Below, piece after piece: positions 45,060 through 54,981 of a DNA stretch of 64,000 bases. Below the pieces are notes generated by a model, which worked only from the letters and a program-made list of their open reading frames with translations, had not been told where the DNA came from and did not search any database. Numbering within the stretch: position 1 is the first letter of the stretch; every line of letters starts with the position of its first letter. Made by a program: the position numbers and the translations under genes. Where the stretch lies: the NCBI RefSeq assembly GCF_000800455.1, contig NZ_CP007456.1:930001-994000 (forward strand), in the 5' to 3' direction. This DNA comes from Bifidobacterium catenulatum PV20-2. GTDB taxonomy: Bacteria > Actinomycetota > Actinomycetes > Actinomycetales > Bifidobacteriaceae.

Positions 45060-45743
45060 ATGGAGCCCATGTTGCTTCATCTTCATCTCGTCCGACATGG
45101 GCAGACGTTTTTCAACCGATATAACAGGTTGCAGGGCTGGTCGAATTCTCCATTGACGGAATCCGGCATCGCCGACGCAGACAAGGCCGCAAACAAATTG
45201 AAGGATTTCGATTTTGCCGCGGCATACTGCTCCGACACCACGCGTGCGCAGATGACCGCCCAACATATTCTTGATGTGAACGAGGCGTCCGGGCATGTTC
45301 GCCCTCAATTGATGAGCGACATGCATTTCCGTGAACAGTTCTACGGCTATTTCGAAGGGCAGGATATGGGCGTGGCATGGACCGCCGCTGGAGGCCCCCA
45401 CGGTGCGAAGAACTACAATGACATCGTTGAACAGTACGGCCTTGGTGCAACGCGTGACTTCCTTAAAGAGGCTGATCCGTTCCACGACGCCGAATCCGAT
45501 GCCGAGTATTGGGCGAGGGTCGAAGCCGGTTTTGCTTTGATCGCATCCAATCCCATGCTGAAGGACGGCGATGATGTGCTGCAGATTTCTCACGGCAACA
45601 CGCTGCTGAGCCTTATGCACCGTTTTGCTCCGGAGGGATACGATTTGAGTGAACGCCCGGCCAATGGATCGGTGACCGTTCTTGACTTCGATACGACGAA
45701 ACCCATCGAAGAAGCGGTAAGCGTCATTTCATACAATCAGTGA
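45060..45743 (+). CDS. Histidine phosphatase superfamily protein
   Basis: Cytosolic phosphatase of the phosphoglycerate-mutase-like branch, 227 residues. The catalytic motif is LVRHGQTFFNRYNRLQGW; the second catalytic His lies in QISHGNTLLSLM (about 179), and the intermediate SDTTRAQMTAQ is visible. Substrate unknown: broad-specificity phosphatases and cofactor-dependent mutases share these motifs. Starts at 45060 or at the in-frame ATG 45069; GAGGG and GGAG precede them respectively. It is divergent from the holin-like gene. Confidence 0.88.
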   Translation: MEPMLLHLHLVRHGQTFFNRYNRLQGWSNSPLTESGIADADKAANKLKDFDFAAAYCSDTTRAQMTAQHILDVNEASGHVRPQLMSDMHFREQFYGYFEGQDMGVAWTAAGGPHGAKNYNDIVEQYGLGATRDFLKEADPFHDAESDAEYWARVEAGFALIASNPMLKDGDDVLQISHGNTLLSLMHRFAPEGYDLSERPANGSVTVLDFDTTKPIEEAVSVISYNQ

Positions 45744-45831
45744 ACATAGCTTGCCTTAGGTCGGGGCTTTTTACTACTGTTATGCGGGTATTGCGTTCGC
45801 GGGCAACCGTGGGACTGAAAAGAGGTTCAAG

Positions 45832-46221
45832 ATGGGTGTTGGAGAAATAGCCGGTCTGATTGCGGCAATCGCTTTTGCGATTCTTGCCGGTTTCATGATC
45901 TACCCGTTGATTCGTCTCGGTAAGCTGTTCGACCAGATCGCCGAAACCGTCAAAGATACGGGGGATCATGCGATTCCTGCGCTTGACGAAAGTGTGATCA
46001 CCGTCCAGCAGGTCAACAAATCGTTGGAAGACGTCAACAAGATCTCCGCAGCGGCTTCCACGACGGCCAATAATGTCGGTGCGCTGACCGATCTGTATGG
46101 ATCGTTCCTCGGCAAGCCGATCATCAAGGTCGCTTCCGCGGCATATGCCCTGAAAACCACTGCGCAGTCCTTCATGAACAAGAAGAACATCAACAGCGCA
46201 GCAAGTAACAAGGGGGAGTGA
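45832..46221 (+). CDS. DUF948-family membrane protein
   Basis: 129 residues with one N-terminal membrane segment (about 3-26, GEIAGLIAAIAFAILAGFMI), then a helical, coiled-coil-like part (LGKLFDQIAETVKDTGDHA) typical of DUF948. Function unknown; in actinobacteria this gene regularly stands just upstream of alaS. AAGAGG lies 7 bases before the ATG. The stop overlaps the next start. Confidence 0.85.
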   Translation: MGVGEIAGLIAAIAFAILAGFMIYPLIRLGKLFDQIAETVKDTGDHAIPALDESVITVQQVNKSLEDVNKISAAASTTANNVGALTDLYGSFLGKPIIKVASAAYALKTTAQSFMNKKNINSAASNKGE

Positions 46222-46457
46222 TGTTCAAGCGTCTCTTCTGGATCTCCATCGGTGTGGGCATCGGTGCTGTGGCCGTGACCAAGGCACAGGCATACGTCAA
46301 GGCCAACACTCCTGACGCGGCCAGGCAGTTCCTGCTTGGACCAGACCAAGATCACGTGGCCGTACGTACCCTTGAAGGCTTGTTCAATGAGTTCGACAAA
46401 GCCCGCCGAGCCCGCGAAGCTGAACTTAACACCAAATATGCGAGCAAAATCAGCTGA
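46221..46457 (+). CDS. DUF6167-like small protein
   Basis: 78 residues beginning MFKRLFWISIGVGIGAVAVTK: one N-terminal membrane segment, then a charged helical tail (FNEFDKARRAREAELNTKYA). This matches the small DUF6167-type partner that lies between DUF948 and alaS in actinobacteria. Function unknown. Start is ATG 46221, one base after the DUF948 stop begins; GGGGG is a few bases upstream. GTG 46218 is also possible. Confidence 0.75.
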   Translation: MFKRLFWISIGVGIGAVAVTKAQAYVKANTPDAARQFLLGPDQDHVAVRTLEGLFNEFDKARRAREAELNTKYASKIS

Positions 46458-46544
46458 TTCTTCAGCGTGACACAAGTTCAGACAACAATCACGAATTCTT
46501 TGGAAGGCATTAGGCTTTCCAGCAAAAAAGGAGCTCAATCTCAA

Positions 46545-49223
46545 ATGCGCACTTCTGAAATCGCGAAGCGCTATCTTGATTATTTCGAAAAGCACGGCCA
46601 TCTTATCGTGCCTTCGGCATCGCTGATCTCTCCGAACCCGACCACCCTGTTCACCATCGCAGGCATGGTCCCGTTCATTCCTTACCTCATGGGCGAGCAG
46701 ACTCCGCCGAAGAGCCGCATGGCATCCAATCAGAAGTGCGTGCGTACTTTGGATATCGACGAGGTCGGCAAAACCACCCGTCACGGTACTTTCTTCCAGA
46801 TGCTGGGCAATTTCTCCTTTGGTGATTACTTCAAGGAAGAAGCCATCCACTATGCGTATGAGCTGCTGACCACCCCGCAAGACAAGGGCGGCTACGGCTT
46901 CGATCCGGAGAAACTGTGGATGACCACCTTCACCGACGATGAGGAAGCCCGCTCGATGTGGAAGAACGAGGGTGTTGACCCCGAACACATCCAGATCATG
47001 GGCATGGAAGACAACTTCTGGACGACCGGTGGTCCTGGCCCCGGCGGCCCGTGCTCCGAAATCTACGTGGACCGTGGACCGGAATACGGCGTGGAAGGCG
47101 GTCCGATCGCCGACGAGAACCGCTACATTGAAATTTGGGATCTCGTGTTCGAAAACTACGAGGTCGATAATGTCAAGTCCAAGACCGACCTGCACATCGT
47201 GGGCGAACTTGAGAACAAGAATATCGACACCGGCGCTGGTCTGGAACGCCTTGCCTATCTGATGCAAGGCAAGCAGAACATTTATGAGACTGACGAGGTT
47301 TTCCCGGTCATCGAAGCAGCCCAGAAGCTGTCTGGCCGTATGTATGGCGATGACGAAGCCATGGACGTGCGCTTCCGCATCGTGGCCGACCATGTGCGCT
47401 CCGCCTTGATGATCATGTCTGACGGCGTGCGCCCATCCAACAACGGTCGTGGCTATGTGCTGCGTCGACTGCTGCGTCGTACTGTCAAGGCCATGCGTGA
47501 ACTCGGTGTGACCGGTCCGGTCATGCCGACCCTGCTGCCGACTTCCAAGGCGGCTATGGAGCCGAGCTATCCGGAACTCAATAACACTTTCCGTGATGTG
47601 TCCGAGGCGGCTTACGGCGAGGAAGATGCGTTCCGCCGCACGTTGGAATCCGGTACCGAAATCTTTGATCTCGCTGTGGCAAAGGCCAAGGAATCCGGAT
47701 CCGACGCCGTTTCCGGCGAAGATGCGTTCAAGCTGCACGACACCTATGGCTTCCCAATCGAGATCACCCTTGAAATGGCCGCAGATCAGGGTGTCAAGGT
47801 CGATGAGGCCAAGTTCCGTGAGCTTATGGCCGAGCAGAAGAGCCGCGCACGTGCCGATGCTCTTAAGAAGCGCCACAACGTGGATCTTTCCGTCTACGAC
47901 GATTTCAAGAAGACGCTGGTTCAGCCCATCGACTTCCTCGGTTACACCGACATGTCCGCGCGAGCCAAGGTGTTGGGCATCATGCAGGAAGGCAAGGGCT
48001 CCGTTCCCGCAGCCACCGGTCCGGCCAATATCGAAGTCATTCTCGACCGTACCCCGTTCTACGCGCAGGCCGGTGGTCAGCTCGCCGATCAAGGCGAGAT
48101 CCTCTCCGACGATGGTGCCGTGCTCGAGGTCGACGATGTGCAGAAGCCGATCAAGGATCTCATCGTGCACCAGTGCCGTCTGACCGAAGGCACACTGGTT
48201 GTCGGTGCCGAGGTCAACGCCAACATCGATCTTGATCGCCGTGGCGCCATCGCCCGCGCGCACACCGCTACCCACATGGTGCACAAGGCGCTGCGTGAGG
48301 AGCTTGGTCCTCAGGCCACCCAGCGCGGTTCCGAAGATGCGCCGAACCGTCTGCGTTTCGACTTCCAGTGGTCCAGCGCTCCGAGCAAGGATGCGATGAA
48401 CTCCGTGGAAGCTCGTGTCAACGAGAAGCTGCGCGAAAATCTCGCCGTCACCACTCAGGAAATGAAGTTCGATGATGCCATTGCTCTGGGCGCCATGCAC
48501 CTGTTCGGAGAGAAGTACGGCGACGTCGTGCGTGTGGTTTCCATTGGTGAAGACGGCTGGAGCCGTGAGCTCTGCGGCGGTACCCACATCGATCATGTAG
48601 GTAAGATCGGCGCGGTCAACATCATGTCCGAAGCTTCCATCGGTTCCGGAGTGCGCCGTGTCGATGCGGTCGTAGGCGAAAGCGCTTACGAGTTCAACGC
48701 TCGCGAGCATGCGTTGGTGTCTCAGCTTTCCGACATGGTCAACGCCCGTCCGGATGAGCTGGCTGACCGCGTGAACGCATTGCTTGCCAAGCTCAAGGAA
48801 TCCGATCGCCGTCTTGCAGCTATGTATGAATCCCAGCTTTCCGCTTCCGTTCCGGTTCTGGTTGCGGAGACCAAGGCTTCTCAGGCTCCAGTCAAGGTAG
48901 CTGCGAAGAACGTCGAGCATTTCGGTTCCTTCGACGCGCTGCGTAAGACCGTACTTGACGTCCGTGGCCAGCTCGGTGAGGAAAACCCGGTCGTGGTGGC
49001 CCTCTCTGGCGTGAATGAGGAAGGCAAGCCCATGGTTGCCGTGGCCACCAATGAAGCCGCACGCAAGCAGGGTATCAAGGCGGGAGATCTCGTTCGAGGC
49101 GCATCTAAGATCCTCGGCGGCGGTGGCGGCGGCAAGCCGGACTTCGCTCAGGGTGGCGGCGCGGACGCCACCAAGATTGACGAGGCTCTCGAGGCGTTGG
49201 TCCATCAGGCCATGAAGGGCTGA
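46545..49223 (+). CDS. alaS: Alanine-tRNA ligase
   Basis: Class II synthetase charging tRNA-Ala, 892 residues. Class II motifs: [28 protein letters not shown] and the ATP-site [14 protein letters not shown]. The editing domain has [13 protein letters not shown] (zinc-binding HxxxH) and the [14 protein letters not shown]ys-His site. The C-terminal C-Ala domain ends in a [19 protein letters not shown] segment. The ATG gives the standard [23 protein letters not shown] lies 11 bases upstream. An earlier GTG (46467) is not family-like. No T-box leader is seen. Confidence 0.96.
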   Translation: MRTSEIAKRYLDYFEKHGHLIVPSASLISPNPTTLFTIAGMVPFIPYLMGEQTPPKSRMASNQKCVRTLDIDEVGKTTRHGTFFQMLGNFSFGDYFKEEAIHYAYELLTTPQDKGGYGFDPEKLWMTTFTDDEEARSMWKNEGVDPEHIQIMGMEDNFWTTGGPGPGGPCSEIYVDRGPEYGVEGGPIADENRYIEIWDLVFENYEVDNVKSKTDLHIVGELENKNIDTGAGLERLAYLMQGKQNIYETDEVFPVIEAAQKLSGRMYGDDEAMDVRFRIVADHVRSALMIMSDGVRPSNNGRGYVLRRLLRRTVKAMRELGVTGPVMPTLLPTSKAAMEPSYPELNNTFRDVSEAAYGEEDAFRRTLESGTEIFDLAVAKAKESGSDAVSGEDAFKLHDTYGFPIEITLEMAADQGVKVDEAKFRELMAEQKSRARADALKKRHNVDLSVYDDFKKTLVQPIDFLGYTDMSARAKVLGIMQEGKGSVPAATGPANIEVILDRTPFYAQAGGQLADQGEILSDDGAVLEVDDVQKPIKDLIVHQCRLTEGTLVVGAEVNANIDLDRRGAIARAHTATHMVHKALREELGPQATQRGSEDAPNRLRFDFQWSSAPSKDAMNSVEARVNEKLRENLAVTTQEMKFDDAIALGAMHLFGEKYGDVVRVVSIGEDGWSRELCGGTHIDHVGKIGAVNIMSEASIGSGVRRVDAVVGESAYEFNAREHALVSQLSDMVNARPDELADRVNALLAKLKESDRRLAAMYESQLSASVPVLVAETKASQAPVKVAAKNVEHFGSFDALRKTVLDVRGQLGEENPVVVALSGVNEEGKPMVAVATNEAARKQGIKAGDLVRGASKILGGGGGGKPDFAQGGGADATKIDEALEALVHQAMKG

Positions 49224-49233
49224 ACCACCAAAC

Positions 49234-49707
49234 ATGGTTTGGCTTGGCATTGATTTGGGTGATGCCAGGGTCGGACTCGCATTGTCTGACCCCGGCATCA
49301 CCCTCGCACACCCTGCAGGCAACATCCAAGTCTACGGGGATTCATTTCGCGCATTGGATGAGGTCGTCGACGTCATCGAAGACGAATCAGTCGACCATGT
49401 GATAGTCGGGTTGCCGTTGCTGTTAAGCGGAGAAGAAGGCAAAAGCGCGAAGAAGGCACGGCGGTGGACCGTTAATCTTGAGAGAAGACTGCGTGCCGCG
49501 GTGGATGATGATGAATACTCGTTGACGCAAGTTCCAACCATCGAATTGGTTGACGAGCGACTGACCACGGTGACTGCGCATCATCAGCTGTTCGATGCGC
49601 AAATCGGTGGACGTGAGCATCGTCCTATGGTCGATCAACAGTCGGCGGTGGTGATACTGCAGACGGCAATCGACAGAAGAGAGAGACAAGAGGAGAGGGG
49701 CCTGTGA
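49234..49707 (+). CDS. ruvX: Putative pre-16S rRNA nuclease / Holliday-junction resolvase-like YqgF
   Basis: 157 residues with the RNase H-like fold of RuvX/YqgF: GIDLGDARVGLALSDPG at the N-terminus with the catalytic Asp, VGLPLLLSGEEG in the middle, and DERLTTVTAHHQLF plus DQQSAVVILQTAID at the end. The family is implicated in 5' end processing of 16S rRNA, despite its resolvase-like fold. It follows alaS by 10 bases and overlaps mltG by 4 bases. Confidence 0.93.
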   Translation: MVWLGIDLGDARVGLALSDPGITLAHPAGNIQVYGDSFRALDEVVDVIEDESVDHVIVGLPLLLSGEEGKSAKKARRWTVNLERRLRAAVDDDEYSLTQVPTIELVDERLTTVTAHHQLFDAQIGGREHRPMVDQQSAVVILQTAIDRRERQEERGL

Positions 49708-50888
49708 CCGACAATCTCGATGATTTTTTCTCCGATAACGCGCAATGGGTGGATTCGTCGGATGACACATCCTTCAACTCGGCAATGCCGCCGCAGCCGC
49801 CGAAATCACGTAGAGACATGCGTCGTCGCAGAAAACAAAAGCGTCGTCATCTGTACATCACGATTATTGCTGCACTTGTGGTAGTTATTCTGATCGGTGT
49901 CAGCGGATTCTTCGGAATACGTGCTTTGAAACATTGGAAGGTCGCGAACGAAGCGAATTCGCAGAGCCAGATTGAGGATTATACGGGACCAGGCGATAAG
50001 GAAGTGACCTTTACCGTAGAATCCGGTCAGGGCGCCGCCGAAATCGCTGAGAACCTTGTCAAAGTGAAGATCGTCAAGTCCGCTGCCGCGTTTACTTCCG
50101 CGGTAAGCGGGGCTTCGGCCACGTTGTATCCGGGATCGTACGCTTTGAAGACGCATATGAAGGCGTCCGACGTGGTCAAGATTTTGTCTGACCAAAGCCA
50201 GGCCGGAGGCTTCGCCGAAGTCAAGGCCGGTGAACGTGTGTCTGATGTCATCGCAGATGCGGCGCAGGTATCGGGCATAAACGTTTCGGAATTCCAAGCC
50301 ATCATAGATGGTGGGGGATCGGGAATCCTCCCTGAAGAAGCCGATGGCAAATTCGAAGGTTGGCTTGAGCCTGGCGCCTACAATGCGCAGAACAAGTCCG
50401 CTGAGGATATTATCAAAAGCATGGTCGATGCGCGCATCGCCAAGTTGGATGATCTGGGTGTGCCGACCGGCAGCGAACGCGAACGTATTTTAATCATCGC
50501 GTCCATTGCTGAATCTGAAGTGGGCAGTGACAGATACTACGGGCAGGTCGCAAGGGTTATTCTCAACCGTATCGACAGCGACATGGCGCTCGGCATGGAC
50601 ACGACTGTCGCCTACGGTCTAGGCATTTCCGCGAGCCAGCTTACCGATGACCAGCTGAACGATGATAGCAATCCATACAATACCCGCATTCACAAGGGGC
50701 TGACGCCGACGCCAATCAGCAATCCTGGAGACGACGCCATCAAGGCATCCATCAACCCTCCGGAAGGCAAGTGGATGTATTTCGTCACCACCAATCTGCA
50801 AACCGGCGAAACGAAATTCGTCGAAACGGAAGACGAGTTCTGGAAGATTCGCGACGAGTATAAGAACAACAACGAAAACGCGAACTAA
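49704..50888 (+). CDS. mltG: Endolytic murein transglycosylase MltG
   Basis: Inner-membrane enzyme that cleaves nascent glycan strands and sets their length. 394 residues: a charged cytoplasmic tail (about 1-50), a membrane segment (about 51-73), a LysM-like domain (about 90-140, VESGQGAAEIAENL) and the YceG domain with catalytic Glu in IIASIAESEVGSDRYYGQVARV and YNTRIHKGLTPTPISNPG. The GTG start overlaps the ruvX stop (GTGA) and follows GGAGAGG. Confidence 0.93.
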   Translation: MTDNLDDFFSDNAQWVDSSDDTSFNSAMPPQPPKSRRDMRRRRKQKRRHLYITIIAALVVVILIGVSGFFGIRALKHWKVANEANSQSQIEDYTGPGDKEVTFTVESGQGAAEIAENLVKVKIVKSAAAFTSAVSGASATLYPGSYALKTHMKASDVVKILSDQSQAGGFAEVKAGERVSDVIADAAQVSGINVSEFQAIIDGGGSGILPEEADGKFEGWLEPGAYNAQNKSAEDIIKSMVDARIAKLDDLGVPTGSERERILIIASIAESEVGSDRYYGQVARVILNRIDSDMALGMDTTVAYGLGISASQLTDDQLNDDSNPYNTRIHKGLTPTPISNPGDDAIKASINPPEGKWMYFVTTNLQTGETKFVETEDEFWKIRDEYKNNNENAN

Positions 50889-51386
50889 TCAGAACATAAC
50901 GCCAACCGCAATGCCTATCGCCCCGGTCGCCACAATCGCCGGGGCGAATGGCGTTCTACCGGCGTAAGAAGTATGCTTTTGCGGATCAAAACGTGTCCAT
51001 AGGACAATCCAGCACAAGCCGACTATGCCGATAGCAAGCCACCAAGACACTACGGCGAACAGGCCGAACATGCCGATGGCCAAACCCATAAGCAACGTGG
51101 TCGTGACGTCGCCAAATCCCAATGAACCGGGTTTCACCAAAGCAAGAGCGCATTGCAGCGCCGCCGACAGCGTGGCGAAGAGCAGTGCCTGCAGCGCTAA
51201 GAATAGTGTGTTGGCGTAGAGCGCGTATATGAGGTTCACGATAATCTGTACCACGCATCCTGCGGCGACCCATGTGCGTGGGATGCGACGTGAACGGATG
51301 TCTTCGACGCTGACGGCTAGTCCACAGATCAGACTCGGCAGGCAAATCATGTACCACATACCGTTAAGATAGTCCACTAGTTGCAT
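50889..51386 (-). CDS. A24-family prepilin peptidase, minimal form
   Basis: 165 residues, six or so membrane segments. The two catalytic aspartates of type IV prepilin peptidases are visible in [10 protein letters not shown] and [14 protein letters not shown]. It lacks the N-terminal methyltransferase domain with paired CxxC motifs, so only the peptidase half is present. Pilin genes are not in the window. Its stop is directly adjacent to the mltG stop (convergent), and its start is 20 bases from aroC (divergent). A CGCCCCGG/CCGGGGCG inverted repeat (50919-50946) inside its 3' end could terminate mltG transcription. Confidence 0.85.
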   Translation of the reverse strand: MQLVDYLNGMWYMICLPSLICGLAVSVEDIRSRRIPRTWVAAGCVVQIIVNLIYALYANTLFLALQALLFATLSAALQCALALVKPGSLGFGDVTTTLLMGLAIGMFGLFAVVSWWLAIGIVGLCWIVLWTRFDPQKHTSYAGRTPFAPAIVATGAIGIAVGVMF

Positions 51387-51406
51387 TCGGAAGAAAAGGA
51401 GTTGGC

Positions 51407-52600
51407 ATGTTGCGCTGGCAGACAGCAGGTGAGTCGCACGGTGAGGCGCTTGTCGCCATGATCGAAGGGCTGCCTGCGGGCGTCCACATCACGACAGAGG
51501 ATATTGTTGGCGCGTTGGCGCGTCGTCGTCTTGGATATGGCCGTGGCGCACGTATGAAGTTCGAGCAGGACAAGGTTCGTATGCTTACTGGTGTGCGCTT
51601 CGGTGAGACCATCGGCTCCCCGGTGGCCATTGAAATCGCCAACACCGAGTGGCCGAAGTGGACTGAAGTGATGAGCGCCGACCCGCTTGATCATGAGATC
51701 GCTCGTGAGGGACGCAATGCCCCGCTGTCCCGCCCGCGCCCAGGGCATGCTGACTTGACCGGCATGCGCAAATACGGTTTTGATGACGCTCGTCCGGTAC
51801 TGGAACGTTCTTCCGCACGTGAGACGGCTTCGCGTGTGGCGCTGGGCGAGGTTGCCAAGCAGTTCCTGGAGCAGACATTCGGCATCCGCACCGTTTCGCA
51901 TGTGCTCTCCATTGGCGGTGCGGGCATTGCCGATCCGCAGCAGGCCACGCTTCCTAAGCCGGAGGATCTTGAAGCATTGGATGCCTCTCCGGTGCGTACG
52001 CTTGATAAGGAAGCGGAAAAGCAGATGATCACCCGCATCGATGAGGCGAAAGAGAACGCCGACACGTTGGGCGGTGTGATTGAGGTTGTAGTATACGGCG
52101 TTCCTGCGGGTGTTGGTACCTATGTCGAGTCGGATCGCCGTCTTGATGCGGCTTTGGCAAGCGCTGTGATGGGCATTCAGGCCATCAAGGGTGTGGAAAT
52201 CGGTGACGGCTTCCTTGAAGCCGTGCGCCCTGGCTCCCAGGCCCATGATGAGATGGTGGTGGGTGAGGATGGTCGTATCGCTCGTCTGAGCAACCGTGCC
52301 GGTGGCATCGAGGGTGGTATGTCGAACGGCCAGCCGATTGTGGTGCGTGCGGCCATGAAGCCAATTCCTTCCATTCCGAAGGCGCTGCGAACCGTTGATG
52401 TGACCACAGGCGAACCGGCGCAAGCCATCAACCAGCGTTCTGATAACACCGCGGTTCCGGCGGCCGCGGTTGTGGCCGAGGCGATGGTACGTCTGACCAT
52501 CGCGCAGTATGTGCTTGAGAAGTTCGGCGGCGACTGCGTTGCCGAGACCAAGCGCAATGCCGAGCAGTACATTGCCTCTTGGCCTGAGCATATGAGGTGA
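51407..52600 (+). CDS. aroC: Chorismate synthase
   Basis: Last shikimate-pathway step: removes phosphate from EPSP to give chorismate, needing reduced FMN. 397 residues. Signatures: [18 protein letters not shown] at the N-terminus, [35 protein letters not shown], and [17 protein letters not shown]. The ribosome site AAAAGGAG is 5 bases from the ATG. First gene of aroC-aroKB-aroQ. Confidence 0.96.
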   Translation: MLRWQTAGESHGEALVAMIEGLPAGVHITTEDIVGALARRRLGYGRGARMKFEQDKVRMLTGVRFGETIGSPVAIEIANTEWPKWTEVMSADPLDHEIAREGRNAPLSRPRPGHADLTGMRKYGFDDARPVLERSSARETASRVALGEVAKQFLEQTFGIRTVSHVLSIGGAGIADPQQATLPKPEDLEALDASPVRTLDKEAEKQMITRIDEAKENADTLGGVIEVVVYGVPAGVGTYVESDRRLDAALASAVMGIQAIKGVEIGDGFLEAVRPGSQAHDEMVVGEDGRIARLSNRAGGIEGGMSNGQPIVVRAAMKPIPSIPKALRTVDVTTGEPAQAINQRSDNTAVPAAAVVAEAMVRLTIAQYVLEKFGGDCVAETKRNAEQYIASWPEHMR

Positions 52601-52608
52601 TTCGTTTC

Positions 52609-54237
52609 ATGGCTGGTATGCACAGGCCTGTCGCCGTGATCATCGGCATGATGGGTGCGGGCAAAACACGTGTCGGCAAGGAAGTGGCGCAGATGATGAA
52701 TTTGCCGTTTGCCGATGCCGATAATGAGATCGAATATGATGCGGGAATGCGGATCCCCAAGTATTTCGAAAAGTACGGCGAGTTGGAATTCCGTAAACTG
52801 GAAAGCGACGTTGTGCTTGACATGCTTGAGGATTTCGATGGCATCTTTTCCTTGGGCGGGGGCGCGCCGATGACACCTTCCATCCAGGAGGGATTGGCGA
52901 GATATGTTGCGTCTGGTGGCAAGGTCGTGTATTTGATGGCTGATCCGGAAGAGGCCATGGAACGCGCGAATCGTGGTGGAGGTCGTCCGATGCTCAGCGG
53001 TGATGCCAATATGCGTTGGAAGAAACTCTATAAGGAACGTGACCCGGTGTTCAGGCGCGTGGCGAACGTGCATGTGGGCACACGCGGCCAGTCTCCGCAG
53101 GTGGCTGCGAGAAAGCTGATGGAAATGATTGATCAACGTATAGTACATGTCACCGGTTCCACCATCGAGCCGTACGATGTTCGTATCGGCGAGGGTGTGA
53201 TGGGACAGCTTGCACAGGTTTTGGGCAGCAAGCCCGTCAAGGTGGCGCTTATCCACACCCAGCCGGTGCAGCGTCATTCGGATCGTGCGCGCACGCTGCT
53301 TCGTCAGGCGGGCTATGATGCGTACGACATTGTCATTCCCGATGCGGAGGCTGGCAAGACCATCGAGGTAGCCAACGGCATTTGGCAGCGCTTGGGCGAT
53401 GAGGGTTTTACCCGTTCCGACGCGATCGTCGGTCTTGGTGGTGGAGCGGCAACCGATTTGGCTGGTTTTGTGGCAGCCACATGGATGCGTGGCATTCGCT
53501 ATGTGAACTGCCCGACGTCGATGCTTGCCATGGTTGATGCTTCGACCGGTGGTAAAACCGGCATCAATACGCCGCAGGGAAAGAATCTGGTCGGTTCGTT
53601 CTACACTCCGGCCGGAGTGCTCGCCGACTTGAAGTCGCTCACATCGTTGCCGAACGACATTTTCATCGAAGGCTTGGGTGAGGTTGCCAAGTCCGGTTTC
53701 ATCATGGATCCGGAGATCCTGCAGATCCTCGAGAATCATGCCGATGAACTGCGTGCCTTTGACGGGTCGGCGTTTCTGGATTCCGATCTGAAGGATGTGG
53801 TCGCGGAGCTGATCGAACATACCGTGGGCGTGAAGGCCTACCATGTGTCCGCCGATCTCAAGGAGGCGGGACTGCGAGAATTCCTGAACTATGGGCATAC
53901 GCTCGGCCATGCCATCGAAAAGCTTGAGCACTTCCGTTGGCGTCATGGCAACGCGGTGGCGGTCGGCTGCGTGTATGCGGCCGAACTGTCGCATCTTCTG
54001 GGATACATCGATCAGGATCTTGTGGACTACCATCGTTCGCTGCTGGAATCGCTGGGATTGCCAACGTCTTGGAACAACGGTACGTGGGACGATGTGCTCG
54101 CTTTGATGCATCGAGACAAGAAGGCCCGCGGCAACAAGCTTCGTTTCGTGGTGCTCGAAGGCGTGGGGAAGCCCATTCATCTTGAGGATCCACCCGCGGA
54201 CGCCGTCGAAGAAGCGTTCCGTCGCATTCAGCAGTAA
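52609..54237 (+). CDS. aroKB: Bifunctional shikimate kinase/3-dehydroquinate synthase
   Basis: Fusion of two shikimate enzymes, about 542 residues. N-terminal shikimate kinase (about 1-175): P-loop [30 protein letters not shown] and SLGGGAPM. C-terminal 3-dehydroquinate synthase (about 185-542): [43 protein letters not shown] and the metal-binding [13 protein letters not shown]. The kinase provides shikimate-3-phosphate and the synthase makes dehydroquinate, which are non-consecutive steps. Start is taken as ATG 52609 (GAGGTGA 9 bases before); GTG 52597 overlaps the aroC stop by 4 bases and is also possible. Confidence 0.94.
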   Translation: MAGMHRPVAVIIGMMGAGKTRVGKEVAQMMNLPFADADNEIEYDAGMRIPKYFEKYGELEFRKLESDVVLDMLEDFDGIFSLGGGAPMTPSIQEGLARYVASGGKVVYLMADPEEAMERANRGGGRPMLSGDANMRWKKLYKERDPVFRRVANVHVGTRGQSPQVAARKLMEMIDQRIVHVTGSTIEPYDVRIGEGVMGQLAQVLGSKPVKVALIHTQPVQRHSDRARTLLRQAGYDAYDIVIPDAEAGKTIEVANGIWQRLGDEGFTRSDAIVGLGGGAATDLAGFVAATWMRGIRYVNCPTSMLAMVDASTGGKTGINTPQGKNLVGSFYTPAGVLADLKSLTSLPNDIFIEGLGEVAKSGFIMDPEILQILENHADELRAFDGSAFLDSDLKDVVAELIEHTVGVKAYHVSADLKEAGLREFLNYGHTLGHAIEKLEHFRWRHGNAVAVGCVYAAELSHLLGYIDQDLVDYHRSLLESLGLPTSWNNGTWDDVLALMHRDKKARGNKLRFVVLEGVGKPIHLEDPPADAVEEAFRRIQQ

Positions 54238-54255
54238 TAACAAGGGAGTTTGAAC

Positions 54256-54705
54256 ATGACTAAAGTAGTGGTCGTCAATGGGCCGAACCTCGGCCGTCTT
54301 GGTGTGCGTCAGCCCGACGTGTATGGCAAGCAGGATCTTGAAACCTTGCGTAGCTTGTGCACGCAGTGGGGTGAGGAGCTTGGTCTTAACGTGGAAGTCC
54401 GTCAAAGCGATGACGAAGCTGAAATGATCGGCTGGATGCATCAGGCTGCCGACGAAAAGACGCCCATTGTGATGAACCCCGCCGCATTCACCCATTACTC
54501 CTACGGTCTTGCGGACGCCGCCCACATGGTGATCGACGAGGGTCTGCCGCTGATGGAGGTGCACATCTCCAATCCGTCCGCGCGCGACGAGTTCCGCAAA
54601 CGCTCCGTTATTTCACCGGTCGCCACCGGCACCATCACCGGCATGGGCTTCTACGGCTACAAGCTGGCGTTGGAAGCCGTGGCGCATCTGTTGGAAGCCA
54701 AGTAA
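54256..54705 (+). CDS. aroQ: Type II 3-dehydroquinate dehydratase
   Basis: Third shikimate step: dehydroquinate to dehydroshikimate. 149 residues, a dodecamer in the family. Signatures: VVNGPNLGRLGVRQPDVYG with the catalytic Tyr, RQSDDEAEMIGWMHQA, MNPAAFTHYSYGLADA, and EVHISNPSARDEFRKRSVIS. AAGGGAG lies 7 bases before the ATG; a TTG 6 bases upstream in frame is less likely. Last gene of the aro operon, followed by a hairpin. Confidence 0.95.
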   Translation: MTKVVVVNGPNLGRLGVRQPDVYGKQDLETLRSLCTQWGEELGLNVEVRQSDDEAEMIGWMHQAADEKTPIVMNPAAFTHYSYGLADAAHMVIDEGLPLMEVHISNPSARDEFRKRSVISPVATGTITGMGFYGYKLALEAVAHLLEAK

Positions 54706-54742
54706 TGTTTTTCGATTTCTGATCGGGACTGCCTAAGCTGCG

Positions 54743-54786
54743 CAATACATGCCGGATACCTTCCGATGGGCGTCCGGCATGTATTG
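54743..54786 (+). terminator. Hairpin after aroQ
   Basis: Perfect 14-base stem CAATACATGCCGGA (54743-54756) with TCCGGCATGTATTG (54773-54786). No T tract follows, so termination efficiency is uncertain. Confidence 0.6.
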
Positions 54787-54981
54787 TGATCACCGATCCG
54801 TCCGATCCTGATGAGAACCAGGAAGATGACGGGACACTGCCGAACGATGGAAGCGTCACCATCTACTACAAGCCCGATATCGACAGCGCGCCCGTCATCA
54901 AGAGACTTGTGGTTTCTGATAGCGGGGCCATCGGATCGAAGAAACACGCCGCGTCTTATACCGCTGATAGACTGAAGTTCC

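Noticed and set aside
45966..49325. 1119-codon open frame antisense to alaS
   Set aside because: It mirrors alaS codon structure, has no ribosome site or recognisable domain, and alaS on the other strand is unmistakable. High GC third positions keep the antisense frame open.
52177..54564. 795-codon open frame antisense to aroC/aroKB/aroQ
   Set aside because: Spans three well-identified genes on the other strand; composition is that of a shadow frame rich in His and Arg.
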